This document shows positions 8,337-16,705 of a stretch of DNA of 27,463 nt, one piece after another. The stretch comes from F23-B02 sp963625655 (GTDB lineage: Bacteria > Bacillota > Clostridia > Oscillospirales > Oscillospiraceae). Under the pieces are notes generated by a model. That model saw nothing but the letters and a program-made list of their open reading frames with translations, was not told the DNA's origin and made no database searches. The stretch is taken from NCBI GenBank assembly GCA_963625655.1, contig CAVFTS010000025.1, forward strand, positions 1-27,463, in the 5' to 3' direction. The position numbers and the translations under genes were made by a program. The first letter of the stretch is position 1. Every line of letters begins with the position of its first letter.

Positions 8337-8452
8337 ATATTACCGATTTTAATCCCGTTTTTCCGATCCCTGCGCAGCAAGAACCGACGGAAAGAGCGCA
8401 GTGTCATCATTATGTTACCTTTTTGGAGGTTTGTCAAGAGTTTTCGGACGGG

Positions 8453-8482
8453 CGAAGGGAGACGGGTCACCGTCTCCCTTCG
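8453..8482 (-). terminator. Hairpin after the SLH nuclease gene
   Basis: A perfect 13-bp GC-rich inverted repeat (8453-8465 and 8470-8482, loop GTCA) begins about ten bases beyond the stop codon of the minus-strand nuclease gene. There is no strong T-run after it on the minus strand, so its terminator role is likely but less certain than for the others in the window. Confidence 0.65.
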
Positions 8483-8491
8483 GAGTTTATC

Positions 8492-10972
8492 TCAGTCTTT
8501 GTCGAGGCTGCGCTGCATAAACAGCACCACATGCCAACGGACACAGGTCTCGCCGGGACGGAAATCGTTGTTTCCGTAGCCGACGGTGACTCCGGTCTCA
8601 TACGCCCACATTATTGCGGGGAAGTATACGCTCGTATCGGAAACGTCGGTAAACACGTTCTCTGCCGATGATGCGGGCTTGCCCTCGCAGCGCCACAGGA
8701 AGGTCACGAACTGCGCTCTCGTCACGGGGTCATTGGGACGGAAGTGCCCGGCATCAAAGCCCTGAGCTATGCCCTTCTGTGCCGCCCACGTTATTGCGGT
8801 GCGGTAGGGGCTGTTCTCGGATACGTCCGCAAAGGGGCAGTCGCCCTCGACTTCCGGGCAGCCTGCGGCACGCCACAGGAAGGTCACGACCTGACCCCTC
8901 GTGCAGGGAGCGCCGGGACGGAATTCCGTCTCGGTGAAGCCGGTGGTTATCTGCTCAGGCTCGTGGTAATACGCCCACATGACCGCATCGAAGTACACCG
9001 CACCCTCGTCCACATCGACGAAGGGATTCACGGGCGTCGGCGGTACGGGAGGTGTTACGTCACCGAAGGTCCTGTAGTAGGTGGCGGAGGTGCTGCCGAG
9101 CTTATAGAGCTTTACGTCCATCTGATTGCTGGAATCGAGGTAGGTCGTGAATCTCGGAGAGCTTGCGTTGTAGCGCAGGACGCCGTTTTCGGCATTTGAA
9201 TGCTCAAAGCGTCCGAGGCTCACGTTCCACAGGAAGGCGGTGTCGCTTTCCGAAACGCTGCTCACGCTGTTGTCGAGGCTTATCTTTTTAACGCCGTCGC
9301 AGCGCAGGTAGCTGCCGTTGTCGGAGCGGACGGCGTAGAAGCTGCCGACCTTAACGAGCGTGAAGTAGTTGCTCTTTGCGGCGTTCGTTATGCAGTTGTC
9401 GGCTATGGCTGCATCGTTGTACTGAAGGAACGTCCCGGCGGAGCCTGCCGTGTCGGACATCATGACGTCACGCTTCGGGGTGGGCAGCCCTATGACATAG
9501 GTGCCGCTCCAATCCTGCCGCTCCTCGGTCACCAGCGCTGCGCTGCCGCCGGGGGCGCTGCCCTCCTCGGTTCTTGAGAAGAGCGCATAGAGCGTCGTAT
9601 CCGCAAAGGCGGTGTAGCTGCTGCCCGCCTCGTAAACGACGGGAGCGACGGCAGTCTCGTCCTTTATCTCGGCGGGAGTCCAGCCGACGAAGGTGTAGCC
9701 CTCGACGCCCGTCACGCAGGAGGGCAGAGTCACGCTGCCGCCCCGAGCCGTGCTTAGGGGCGCAATTTCGTCGAGCGACGCAAAGCTCACCGTCACGGCT
9801 GCCGTCTTTTCAAAGTACACCTTCACGGTGCAGCTGCTCTTTATCTCGCTGAGCGTGAACACGTTGCCGTCACGGGCGAGCTTTGCTGCGTCTGCGGGGG
9901 TAACCTCCGCACGGGAGACGACGTATCCGTAGGCGGGAGCCGCAATCACCTTGCTGCCGTTTACGCTTACGCTGCCCGTCGTCGGGTCCGCAGAGACGGC
10001 GGTGATCTCATACTTTTCCATATCCTTGCCCTCACCGGAGGGGGTAACGAGGTCTGCGGGGACCTCTCTGCCGAAGATGAGCCATGCGTATTCGGGGTAG
10101 TCGATGAATACGTTGCGGTTGCCCTGAATGCTTTCGATGCAGTCGTTACGGCTCATTTCCCAAGTGTCGACGGGATCCTCCGCACACCACTGAAGCAGGG
10201 TGTCAAGATCCTCGATAACGGCAAGGCCGTTATTCTGGCTGTCGTCGGAGTCAAACGCCGGAAGCTTTGAGGAATCCACCTCCTCGCAGAGGTTGGGCTG
10301 CTCCCAACGGACGTAGACGTACAGAAGGATGCGTGCAACGTCGCCCTTAATGTTGTCGTTTACCTCGACGAGGTCGGCGGCGGGGAGATAGTACAGCACG
10401 TTGTTTCCGTCGTATTGATAGGTGCGGTAGCCGTCAAGCACGCCCACGACGTCGCCCATCGTGTAGTTGGAGCGGGTGGAGTTTACGCTGCTGTTCTCCG
10501 GGCGCAGGTGGTGCAGGTCGCTGCCGCCGTTTTTCTGATAGAAGCTCGCACGGCTCTTGGGCCAAACGTGCTCTCGGCTGATGCTCGAATTGCTTTCGGC
10601 ATCCGAGTAGCAGAGTATCTGACCGCCGTTTGCGGAGGCGTCGGTGTCCGTCCAATAGCTCGTGAGGTCGTTGTAGCTGACCTTACCCGTCATGGTATCG
10701 GACATAAGGTCGTTCAGTGCGTTGTACAGCTCACCGTCCATGGCTTCGAGCGACGAATCGGTCGCAACTCCGTCAAGTCGGCTTAAGCTGTCCCAATCGT
10801 ACTTTCCGCCGTAGTAGCTCTGCGCCTGCTCACTGAGAGAGGTGCAGACCTCATGACGTGTGCCGGTGTTTCTGCTTGCGGCAAACGCCGTGCCGCCGAG
10901 CCCCCACAGAAGGGACAGGACGAGGCACAGGCAGAGCAGTCCGGCAAGCGATCTTTTGAGTACATTCTGCAT
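8492..10972 (-). CDS. Secreted SLH-anchored endonuclease I family nuclease
   Basis: An 826-residue modular exported protein. A signal peptide (residues 1 to about 31, ending AFA) precedes an endonuclease I-type domain at about 50-290. Its hallmarks are SREHVWPKS with His135, DLHHLRPEN (152-160), and a following NSTRSNYTMGDV. Relatives are non-specific nucleases with a metal-bound histidine centre. A glycine-poor repeat region around 340-400 is followed by an InlB/Listeria-Bacteroides-like repeat with EGYTFVGWTP. Next is a segment near 500-640 with YAVRSDNGSYLRCDG that I cannot name. Three SLH repeats with CTRGQVVTFLWR and VTRAQFVTFLWR close the protein. It would be held on the cell wall and degrade extracellular nucleic acid for nutrients or competition. 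It is transcribed divergently from the nitroreductase gene and looks monocistronic. Confidence 0.9.
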   Translation of the reverse strand: MQNVLKRSLAGLLCLCLVLSLLWGLGGTAFAASRNTGTRHEVCTSLSEQAQSYYGGKYDWDSLSRLDGVATDSSLEAMDGELYNALNDLMSDTMTGKVSYNDLTSYWTDTDASANGGQILCYSDAESNSSISREHVWPKSRASFYQKNGGSDLHHLRPENSSVNSTRSNYTMGDVVGVLDGYRTYQYDGNNVLYYLPAADLVEVNDNIKGDVARILLYVYVRWEQPNLCEEVDSSKLPAFDSDDSQNNGLAVIEDLDTLLQWCAEDPVDTWEMSRNDCIESIQGNRNVFIDYPEYAWLIFGREVPADLVTPSGEGKDMEKYEITAVSADPTTGSVSVNGSKVIAAPAYGYVVSRAEVTPADAAKLARDGNVFTLSEIKSSCTVKVYFEKTAAVTVSFASLDEIAPLSTARGGSVTLPSCVTGVEGYTFVGWTPAEIKDETAVAPVVYEAGSSYTAFADTTLYALFSRTEEGSAPGGSAALVTEERQDWSGTYVIGLPTPKRDVMMSDTAGSAGTFLQYNDAAIADNCITNAAKSNYFTLVKVGSFYAVRSDNGSYLRCDGVKKISLDNSVSSVSESDTAFLWNVSLGRFEHSNAENGVLRYNASSPRFTTYLDSSNQMDVKLYKLGSTSATYYRTFGDVTPPVPPTPVNPFVDVDEGAVYFDAVMWAYYHEPEQITTGFTETEFRPGAPCTRGQVVTFLWRAAGCPEVEGDCPFADVSENSPYRTAITWAAQKGIAQGFDAGHFRPNDPVTRAQFVTFLWRCEGKPASSAENVFTDVSDTSVYFPAIMWAYETGVTVGYGNNDFRPGETCVRWHVVLFMQRSLDKD

Positions 10973-11044
10973 GGCTTTCTTCTCCGTTTATATTTTTTGA
11001 CGCCACTATTGTAACATGGGCTTCGGCAAATGAACAGCATTTTA

Positions 11045-11073
11045 TTGAAAATCGCTTCGAGCTGTGATAATAT
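11045..11073 (+). promoter_or_regulatory. Predicted promoter of the nitroreductase gene
   Basis: TTGAAA (11045-11050) and TAATAT (11068-11073) have a 17-base spacer, followed by a GGAGG ribosome binding site (11092-11096) and the ATG at 11104. A weaker minus-strand -10 match (TACAAT, 11013-11008) may serve the divergent nuclease gene, so the two start regions sit within about 130 bases. Confidence 0.75.
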
Positions 11074-11103
11074 TATGACAATATTTTTTATGGAGGTAAT
11101 ACC

Positions 11104-11631
11104 ATGGATGCACTCGAAATGCTTTGCGGCAGACGCTCGATAAGGAAATACCGTTCGGAACAGGTAGATGCGGTCCTGCTTTCCGAGGTCACGGAGGCGG
11201 GGACCTACGCTCCCACGGCGATGGGCAGGCAGTCGCCCGTCATTATTGCGGTCAGAAACCCGGAGGACAGGGCCGCCGTTTCCTCGCTCAACGCCCGTGT
11301 CATGGGAAAGGAGGGCATCGACCCCTACTACGGTGCGCCCACGGTGCTGCTCGTCCTCGCAACGGAGGATGCCGCAACCGAGGAGATCGGCATTCTCGAC
11401 TGCGCCGCCGTCTGCACGAACATGCTCAACGCCGCCTATGCCGTAGGTCTCGGCTCATGCTGGGTAAACCGCTGCAAGCAGATGTTCGAGTTCCCCGAAG
11501 GCAAGGCGCTGCTCAAAAAGTGGGGACTTCCCGAAAACCTGCGGGGCGTCGCTTCGATGGCGCTCGGCTATGCGGATTGTGAAAATCCCGCGCCCGCTCC
11601 CCGCAAGGAAGACTATACGCTGACGGTTTGA
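11104..11631 (+). CDS. Nitroreductase family protein
   Basis: A 175-residue protein, short-to-normal for the FMN-dependent nitroreductase family. The N-terminal motif RRSIRKYRSEQV, the APTAMGRQSPVIIAV segment, and the C-terminal half with GLGSCWVNRC and a final MALGYADCENPAPAPRK fit the family. Members are usually dimers using NAD(P)H to reduce nitroaromatics, quinones or other electrophiles, and some do unrelated redox chemistry. The physiological substrate cannot be inferred. The gene has its own promoter and terminator, so it is a single-gene unit. Confidence 0.9.
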   Translation: MDALEMLCGRRSIRKYRSEQVDAVLLSEVTEAGTYAPTAMGRQSPVIIAVRNPEDRAAVSSLNARVMGKEGIDPYYGAPTVLLVLATEDAATEEIGILDCAAVCTNMLNAAYAVGLGSCWVNRCKQMFEFPEGKALLKKWGLPENLRGVASMALGYADCENPAPAPRKEDYTLTV

Positions 11632-11644
11632 TGTTCGCTTCTCG

Positions 11645-11671
11645 CCCTCCGACCTCGGTCGGAGGGTTTTT
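11645..11671 (+). terminator. Intrinsic terminator of the nitroreductase gene
   Basis: A 9-bp GC-rich stem (11645-11653 and 11658-11666) with loop CTCG is followed directly by TTTTT (11667-11671). It lies 14 bases past the stop codon and separates the gene from the htpG promoter. Confidence 0.92.
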
Positions 11672-11695
11672 CAACATTTAATATATAAGTATAAG

Positions 11696-11723
11696 TTGAA
11701 AAAAAGCAAATATGTGTTATAAT
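11696..11723 (+). promoter_or_regulatory. Predicted sigma-A promoter of htpG
   Basis: TTGAAA (11696-11701) and a perfect TATAAT (11718-11723) are 16 bases apart, with an extended -10 TG at 11715-11716. GGAGG (11745-11749) precedes the ATG at 11760. I saw no CIRCE element or other obvious heat-shock operator around it. Confidence 0.85.
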
Positions 11724-11759
11724 ACGTTTTTAAGAAAAACATACGGAGGTATTTAAAAT

Positions 11760-13682
11760 ATGGGTAAAAAGCAGTTTAAGGCGGAGAGCAAAAGACTTCT
11801 CGACCTTATGATTAACTCCATCTACACAAACAAGGAGATATTTCTGCGTGAAATCATCTCCAACGCATCCGATGCGATAGATAAGCTCTGCTACCTGTCC
11901 CTCACCGACGACAAGGTGGGTCTTGAGCGCAGTGACTACCGCATCCGTATCACCGTCGATAAGGACGCCCGCACCGTAACGGTCTCCGATAACGGCATCG
12001 GCATGACCATGGAGGAGGCGGAGAAAAACCTCGGTGTCATCGCAAAGAGCGGCTCCTTCAAGTTTAAGGACGATATGGATTCCGACAAGGCGGAGAGCGA
12101 GGACATCTCCATCATCGGTCAGTTCGGCGTCGGCTTCTACTCGGCGTTCATGGTCGCCGACAAGGTCACCGTCATCTCCAAGGCCTACGGCAGTGACGAG
12201 GGCGTCAAGTGGGAAAGCACGGGAGCCGACGGCTACACCGTCACCCCCTGCGACAAGTACACCGCCGGAACCGACGTCATCATGCACATCAAGGAGGACA
12301 CCGAGGAGGAGATCTACGGCTCCTATCTTGAGATATGGAAGCTCAAGGCGCTCGTCAAGAAGTATTCCGACTATGTGCGCTGGCCCATCGTTATGGACAT
12401 CACCCGCACCGAGCAGCAGCCGAGTGAGGAGCTTGACAAGGACGGCAACCCCGTCATGCACAACGTCACCGTGACCGCTCCCGAAACCGTCAACTCAATG
12501 GTTCCCATCTGGCAGCGCAGCAAGGCGGATGTCAGCGATGAGGACTGCGCCGAATGGTATAAGGAAACGAACAGGGATCAGACCGACCCCGCCGCCGTGC
12601 TTCGTGTCAACGCCGAGGGCAGCGTGTCCTACAAGGCGATGCTGTTCATTCCCGGCAAGGACATCGACAACGCCGCAAGCGGCGCTGCGAAGAAGGGCGT
12701 TAAGCTCTACTGCAACGGCGTTCTCATCATGGAAAACTGTGACAAGCTTATTCACGATTACTTTGAGTTCGTCAGAGGCGTCGTGGACTCCCCCGACCTC
12801 AGCCTGAACATCTCAAGAGAGGTGCTTCAGCACAACAGACAGCTCAAGATAATCGGTCAGAACCTTGAAAAGAAGATAAAGGGCGAGCTTGAGAAGATGC
12901 TGCGTGAGGACCGTCCCAAGTACGAGACCTTCTGGAACAACTTCGGTATCCACATAAAGTGCGGCGTCTGCGACGAATACGGCCGCTACACCGACTTCCT
13001 CAAGGATCTGCTCATATACTACACCGGAGAGGACAAGCAGGTAACACTCAAGGAGTATGTCGACAATATGCCCGAAAGTCAGAAGGCGATATACTACTGC
13101 GCAGGCGATACGCTCAAGCAGGCGATGAGCCTTCCTCAGTGCGAGGACGTGCGCTCCAGAGGCTATGAGATACTGTACCTCACCGCCCCCATTGACGAGA
13201 TGGTGCTTCAGCAGATACGCATGGTAGACGGCAAGCCCTTCATAAACATCGTCACCGACGACCTCGGCTTCCAGACCGAGGAGGAGAAGAAGGCGGCCGC
13301 CGAAAAGAGCGAGGAGGAAAAAGAGCTTCTCGACTTCATGCGTGACAGCATCGGCGACGAGAACCTGAAGCAGGTCGTCTTCTCCAGCAAGCTCGTCTCC
13401 TCCGCCTGCTGCCTGACCACCACCGGTGGCGTGACGCTGGAGATGGAAAAGTACTTCCGTGTAAGCCCCTCCGAGGAAATGCGGAAGATCCGTGCAAACA
13501 GAGTGCTTGAGGTTAACCCCGATCACCGTGCGTTCAGAGCGGTCAAGATGGCATACGACAGCCTTGAAAAGGACAAGGCGGCAAAGCTCTCGAAGATACT
13601 CTACGCTCAGGCGCAGCTTATTGCGGGTCTTGAGCTTGAGGATCCTGCAGCTTACTCCGATATGGTGACCTCACTCTTCTAA
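11760..13682 (+). CDS. htpG: Molecular chaperone HtpG (Hsp90)
   Basis: A 640-residue cytoplasmic Hsp90-type ATP-dependent chaperone of normal bacterial length. The GHKL ATPase site is clear near the N terminus: EIISNASDAIDKL with Glu31 and Asn35, SDNGIGM at 76-82, and GQFGVGFYSAF at 120-130. The middle domain shows SLNISREVLQHNRQL, carrying the conserved arginine that contacts ATP, and the C-terminal dimerisation domain reaches the end intact. It helps fold and remodel client proteins, particularly under stress. It sits between its own promoter and a hairpin upstream of hemW, so it is probably mostly monocistronic, though read-through into hemW is possible. Confidence 0.98.
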   Translation: MGKKQFKAESKRLLDLMINSIYTNKEIFLREIISNASDAIDKLCYLSLTDDKVGLERSDYRIRITVDKDARTVTVSDNGIGMTMEEAEKNLGVIAKSGSFKFKDDMDSDKAESEDISIIGQFGVGFYSAFMVADKVTVISKAYGSDEGVKWESTGADGYTVTPCDKYTAGTDVIMHIKEDTEEEIYGSYLEIWKLKALVKKYSDYVRWPIVMDITRTEQQPSEELDKDGNPVMHNVTVTAPETVNSMVPIWQRSKADVSDEDCAEWYKETNRDQTDPAAVLRVNAEGSVSYKAMLFIPGKDIDNAASGAAKKGVKLYCNGVLIMENCDKLIHDYFEFVRGVVDSPDLSLNISREVLQHNRQLKIIGQNLEKKIKGELEKMLREDRPKYETFWNNFGIHIKCGVCDEYGRYTDFLKDLLIYYTGEDKQVTLKEYVDNMPESQKAIYYCAGDTLKQAMSLPQCEDVRSRGYEILYLTAPIDEMVLQQIRMVDGKPFINIVTDDLGFQTEEEKKAAAEKSEEEKELLDFMRDSIGDENLKQVVFSSKLVSSACCLTTTGGVTLEMEKYFRVSPSEEMRKIRANRVLEVNPDHRAFRAVKMAYDSLEKDKAAKLSKILYAQAQLIAGLELEDPAAYSDMVTSLF

Positions 13683-13692
13683 AGAACATGAG

Positions 13693-13717
13693 CCGACGGG
13701 GGTCTCTCCCCCGTCGG
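13693..13717 (+). other. 10-bp hairpin between htpG and hemW
   Basis: CCGACGGGGG (13693-13702) and CCCCCGTCGG (13708-13717) form a perfect stem with a 5-base loop. No T-run follows; instead the hemW ribosome binding site AAAGGAAG comes next. It could be a weak terminator, an mRNA 3' end stabiliser for htpG, or a structure influencing hemW translation. Confidence 0.6.
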
Positions 13718-13733
13718 TGAAAGGAAGTCTTTC

Positions 13734-14996
13734 ATGGGCAAACGCTTGGGAATATACATTCACATACCCTTCTGCGCAAGCAAGTGCGCCTACTGCGATT
13801 TTTACTCGCTCCCTGGCTGCGACCGCAAGATGCCGGACTATCAGTCGGCGCTGCTGTCGCACATATCCGAATCTGCGGAGGCGGCAAAAAGCTTTGAGGT
13901 GGACACCGTGTACTTCGGCGGCGGCACCCCCAGCTACTACGGCGCAAAGCGCATAGTCGAGATTCTCGACGAGCTGAAGCTTCAGGGAAATCTGCGTCTC
14001 GATTCGGAAATCACCGTCGAGGTGAACCCCGACAGCGTAAAGTACGACGACCTGAAGCTCCTGCGCAAGGCGGGCGTCAACCGTCTGTCCGTCGGCGTGC
14101 AGTCGGCAAACGGCGATCTGCTCAAGATCATCGGTCGGCGGCACAACTTCCGTCAGGCGCAGACCGCAGTCGAAAACGCAAGGCGTGCCGGCTTTGAGAA
14201 CGTGAGCCTCGACCTTATCTACGGTCTGCCGAGTCAGACGAAGGGCGACTGGGCGGACACGCTGTCGAAGGCCTTGGAGCTGCACCCGGAGCATCTCTCC
14301 TGCTATGCGCTGAAGCTTGAGGAGGGTACTCCCATGTACCGCTATGTAGGTTCCCCCCTCATTCCCGACGACGACGAGCAGGCGGATATGTATCTCTACG
14401 CCGTCGAGACGCTTGAGCATTACGGGCTTGAGCAGTACGAGATCTCGAACTTTGCGGTACCCGGCTACGAGTCGAAGCACAACCTGAAATACTGGACCAT
14501 GGGTGATTACATGGGCTTCGGTCCCGGTGCGCATTCGTATGTCGACGGCGTGCGTTACAGCTATGTGCGGGATCTTGACCGATACATTGCCGCCGTGATG
14601 GGAGACAGGCAGATAATCGACGAGTACGAGATATGCCTGCCCGTGCAGAAGGCTGCGGAATACATTATGCTCGGTATGCGTACCTCAAGGGGCATATCCG
14701 AGAAGGAATACCATAATATTTATCTCAGCGACTGGTCGCCCATGGAGCGCAAATTCGAGGAATTTGCGAAAAGGGGCTGGGCGGAAAAGCTCGGCGACCG
14801 CTGGAGACTCACTCCGTCGGGCTTTCTTGTGTCCAACTCGCTCATCGTCTCTATGCTCGAATCTCAGACGGAGGCGAAGGTCGAGTACACTCCGTGGATG
14901 AGGGACGCCTTCGATGCGGAGGAAAAGCAGCCGCTTCCGCAGGGCGATCTTGAAAAGTTTAAGGAATTTTACCGTAAGCAGGTCGAAAAGAACTGA
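13734..14996 (+). CDS. hemW: Radical SAM protein HemW (coproporphyrinogen III oxidase-like)
   Basis: A 420-residue radical S-adenosylmethionine enzyme. The cluster-binding motif is IPFCASKCAYCDF with Cys14, Cys18 and Cys21, followed by YFGGGTPS and EVNPDS, both typical of the HemN/HemW group. As in HemW, there is no further cysteine directly after the CxxxCxxC. HemW proteins are generally regarded as haem chaperones rather than true coproporphyrinogen dehydrogenases. The C-terminal HemN-C-type part (ISEKEYH onward) is intact. The next gene starts 13 bases after the stop, so hemW likely heads an operon with vanW, metG and glnN. No other haem gene is nearby. Confidence 0.93.
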   Translation: MGKRLGIYIHIPFCASKCAYCDFYSLPGCDRKMPDYQSALLSHISESAEAAKSFEVDTVYFGGGTPSYYGAKRIVEILDELKLQGNLRLDSEITVEVNPDSVKYDDLKLLRKAGVNRLSVGVQSANGDLLKIIGRRHNFRQAQTAVENARRAGFENVSLDLIYGLPSQTKGDWADTLSKALELHPEHLSCYALKLEEGTPMYRYVGSPLIPDDDEQADMYLYAVETLEHYGLEQYEISNFAVPGYESKHNLKYWTMGDYMGFGPGAHSYVDGVRYSYVRDLDRYIAAVMGDRQIIDEYEICLPVQKAAEYIMLGMRTSRGISEKEYHNIYLSDWSPMERKFEEFAKRGWAEKLGDRWRLTPSGFLVSNSLIVSMLESQTEAKVEYTPWMRDAFDAEEKQPLPQGDLEKFKEFYRKQVEKN

Positions 14997-15009
14997 AAGA
15001 GGAACCGAT

Positions 15010-16683
15010 ATGGCAAAGGGCAGACATCTTGCGAAAAGCAGCAAGCCGACCGAGAAAAAGAAGTCTCCGAAAAGAGAGAAGCGCTCAAAGCGGGGCAGAA
15101 ACGTCGTTTTGGGCATCGTTCTCGGACTGACTGCGGTCATTGCGCTGTGTGCGCTCGGCGGCTTCATCGTCGGCAGCGGCGACACCGTATACCCGAACAT
15201 CAGCATAGGCGGCGTTTCCCTCGGCGGCATGACCGTCTCGGAGGCGACGGCGGCGCTAAACGACGCCGGATGGAACGGAGGGAACATTTCCCCCGTCACC
15301 GTGTCGCTCCCCGGCGACCGTGAATTTACCGTTACGGCGGACGATGCCGGACTGCGGCTCAGCGCCGAGGAAGCGGCACAGGCGGCATACGCCTACGGTC
15401 ACGGCGACGATCCCTTTGAAAACCTGCTTGCATATTTTAAATGTATAGCCGGAAGGACCGACGGCGCTGCGATAACCGCAGCAGTCGACGAAAAGGCGCT
15501 CAAAGCCAAGGTTGAGTCGGAGCTTTCGGAATTTAAAAAGCTTGCGTCGGAGGCTCAGATCGACGAGGAGGCGGCGACGCTCTCCCTCATTAAGGGCGCC
15601 GAGAGCATGAAGCTTGACGCAGATGAGCTCTGCTCGCTCATCGCAAAGGCGTTTGAAAACGGTGACGAGCGCATAAGCTATGCCGCCGAGACAGAAAACG
15701 CCGAGACCCCGAACTTCGCAAAGCTCCGTGAGGAGATAAAGTGCGATCCGGTCGATGCCGCATACGATGCCGAAAATCACTGCCTTACGCAGAGCAGGGC
15801 GGGGCTTGACTTCGACCCCGAAGAGGCGGCAAAGCTCTTTGACAAAGCCAAGCCCGGTGAGCTTGTAGTCATCCCGCTCACCGTCACTCAGCCGAAGCTC
15901 TCCTCCGAAACGCTCGGCACCGAGCTTTTCGCCGACTGTCTCGGCTCAAAGACGACGACCTTTAAAAGCAGCTCCTCGGATCGCTGCACGAACGTCCGCC
16001 TTGCGGCGGAGAAGATAGATGGCGTGGTGCTGAATCCCGGCGAGACCTTCTCGTTTAACGACGTTGTGGGAAAGCGCACCTCGGCGGCGGGCTTCAAACC
16101 CGCCGGAGCCTACGCCGGAGGCAAGGAGGTCACGCAGATAGGCGGCGGCATATGTCAGGTGTCGTCAACGCTCTACTGCTCCGCCCTGCTTGCAAACCTC
16201 AAGATAACCGCCCGTGACTGCCACTATTTTGCCGTGTCCTACCTGCCCTACGGCATGGACGCCACCGTTTCGTGGGGCGGTCCGGAATTCAAATTCAAAA
16301 ACGACAGGGACTACCCCGTTAAGATAGTCGCAAAATGCGATATGACCGAGCGTTCGCTCACCGTGGAAATCTGGGGTACGGACGTTGACGGCAGCTACGT
16401 TGAGATAACCTACGCCGCCTCGACCGCATACGACAGCCGCTATCCCGACGTTGCGATCGGCACAAACGCCACCACCTACCGTAACGTGTACGCCGCCGAC
16501 GGCACTCTATTAAGCCGCACCAAGGAGGCAACGAGCTACTACCACTACCACGAGGAGAACATAAAGTGGCCGGAGGAGCCGACCCCGACCCCGACGCCTG
16601 CGCCCACGCCCTCCGAGGAGCCGACTCCGACTCCCTCCGAAGAACCGACCCCCACCGAAACCCCGGCTCCGGCGGAGCCTTGA
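15010..16683 (+). CDS. VanW family membrane-anchored protein (YoaR-like)
   Basis: A 557-residue protein. I place the start at the ATG at 15010, preceded by GAAAGAGGAA; an upstream in-frame start at 14914 lies within hemW. A strongly basic tail (1-30) and a membrane segment (31-54) indicate a cytoplasm-in, wall-side-out topology. Residues about 60-310 resemble the peptidoglycan-binding-type repeats that precede VanW domains. The VanW domain spans roughly 315-460, with LNPGETFSFNDVVG, QIGGGICQVSSTLY and YGMDATVSWGG. The last 35 residues are low-complexity Pro/Thr/Glu, a likely wall-spanning spacer. VanW occurs in some glycopeptide-resistance clusters but has no settled function; no resistance genes are here, so this is the common chromosomal paralogue of clostridia, probably tied to cell-wall biology. 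Confidence 0.9.
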   Translation: MAKGRHLAKSSKPTEKKKSPKREKRSKRGRNVVLGIVLGLTAVIALCALGGFIVGSGDTVYPNISIGGVSLGGMTVSEATAALNDAGWNGGNISPVTVSLPGDREFTVTADDAGLRLSAEEAAQAAYAYGHGDDPFENLLAYFKCIAGRTDGAAITAAVDEKALKAKVESELSEFKKLASEAQIDEEAATLSLIKGAESMKLDADELCSLIAKAFENGDERISYAAETENAETPNFAKLREEIKCDPVDAAYDAENHCLTQSRAGLDFDPEEAAKLFDKAKPGELVVIPLTVTQPKLSSETLGTELFADCLGSKTTTFKSSSSDRCTNVRLAAEKIDGVVLNPGETFSFNDVVGKRTSAAGFKPAGAYAGGKEVTQIGGGICQVSSTLYCSALLANLKITARDCHYFAVSYLPYGMDATVSWGGPEFKFKNDRDYPVKIVAKCDMTERSLTVEIWGTDVDGSYVEITYAASTAYDSRYPDVAIGTNATTYRNVYAADGTLLSRTKEATSYYHYHEENIKWPEEPTPTPTPAPTPSEEPTPTPSEEPTPTETPAPAEP

Positions 16684-16705
16684 CAATACAAAGGAGAAGA
16701 GAAAC

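Noticed and set aside
15010..16683. Glycopeptide (vancomycin) resistance suggested by the VanW domain
   Set aside because: No vanA/B-type ligase, vanH, vanX or VanRS genes are present; isolated VanW proteins are common in clostridial chromosomes.
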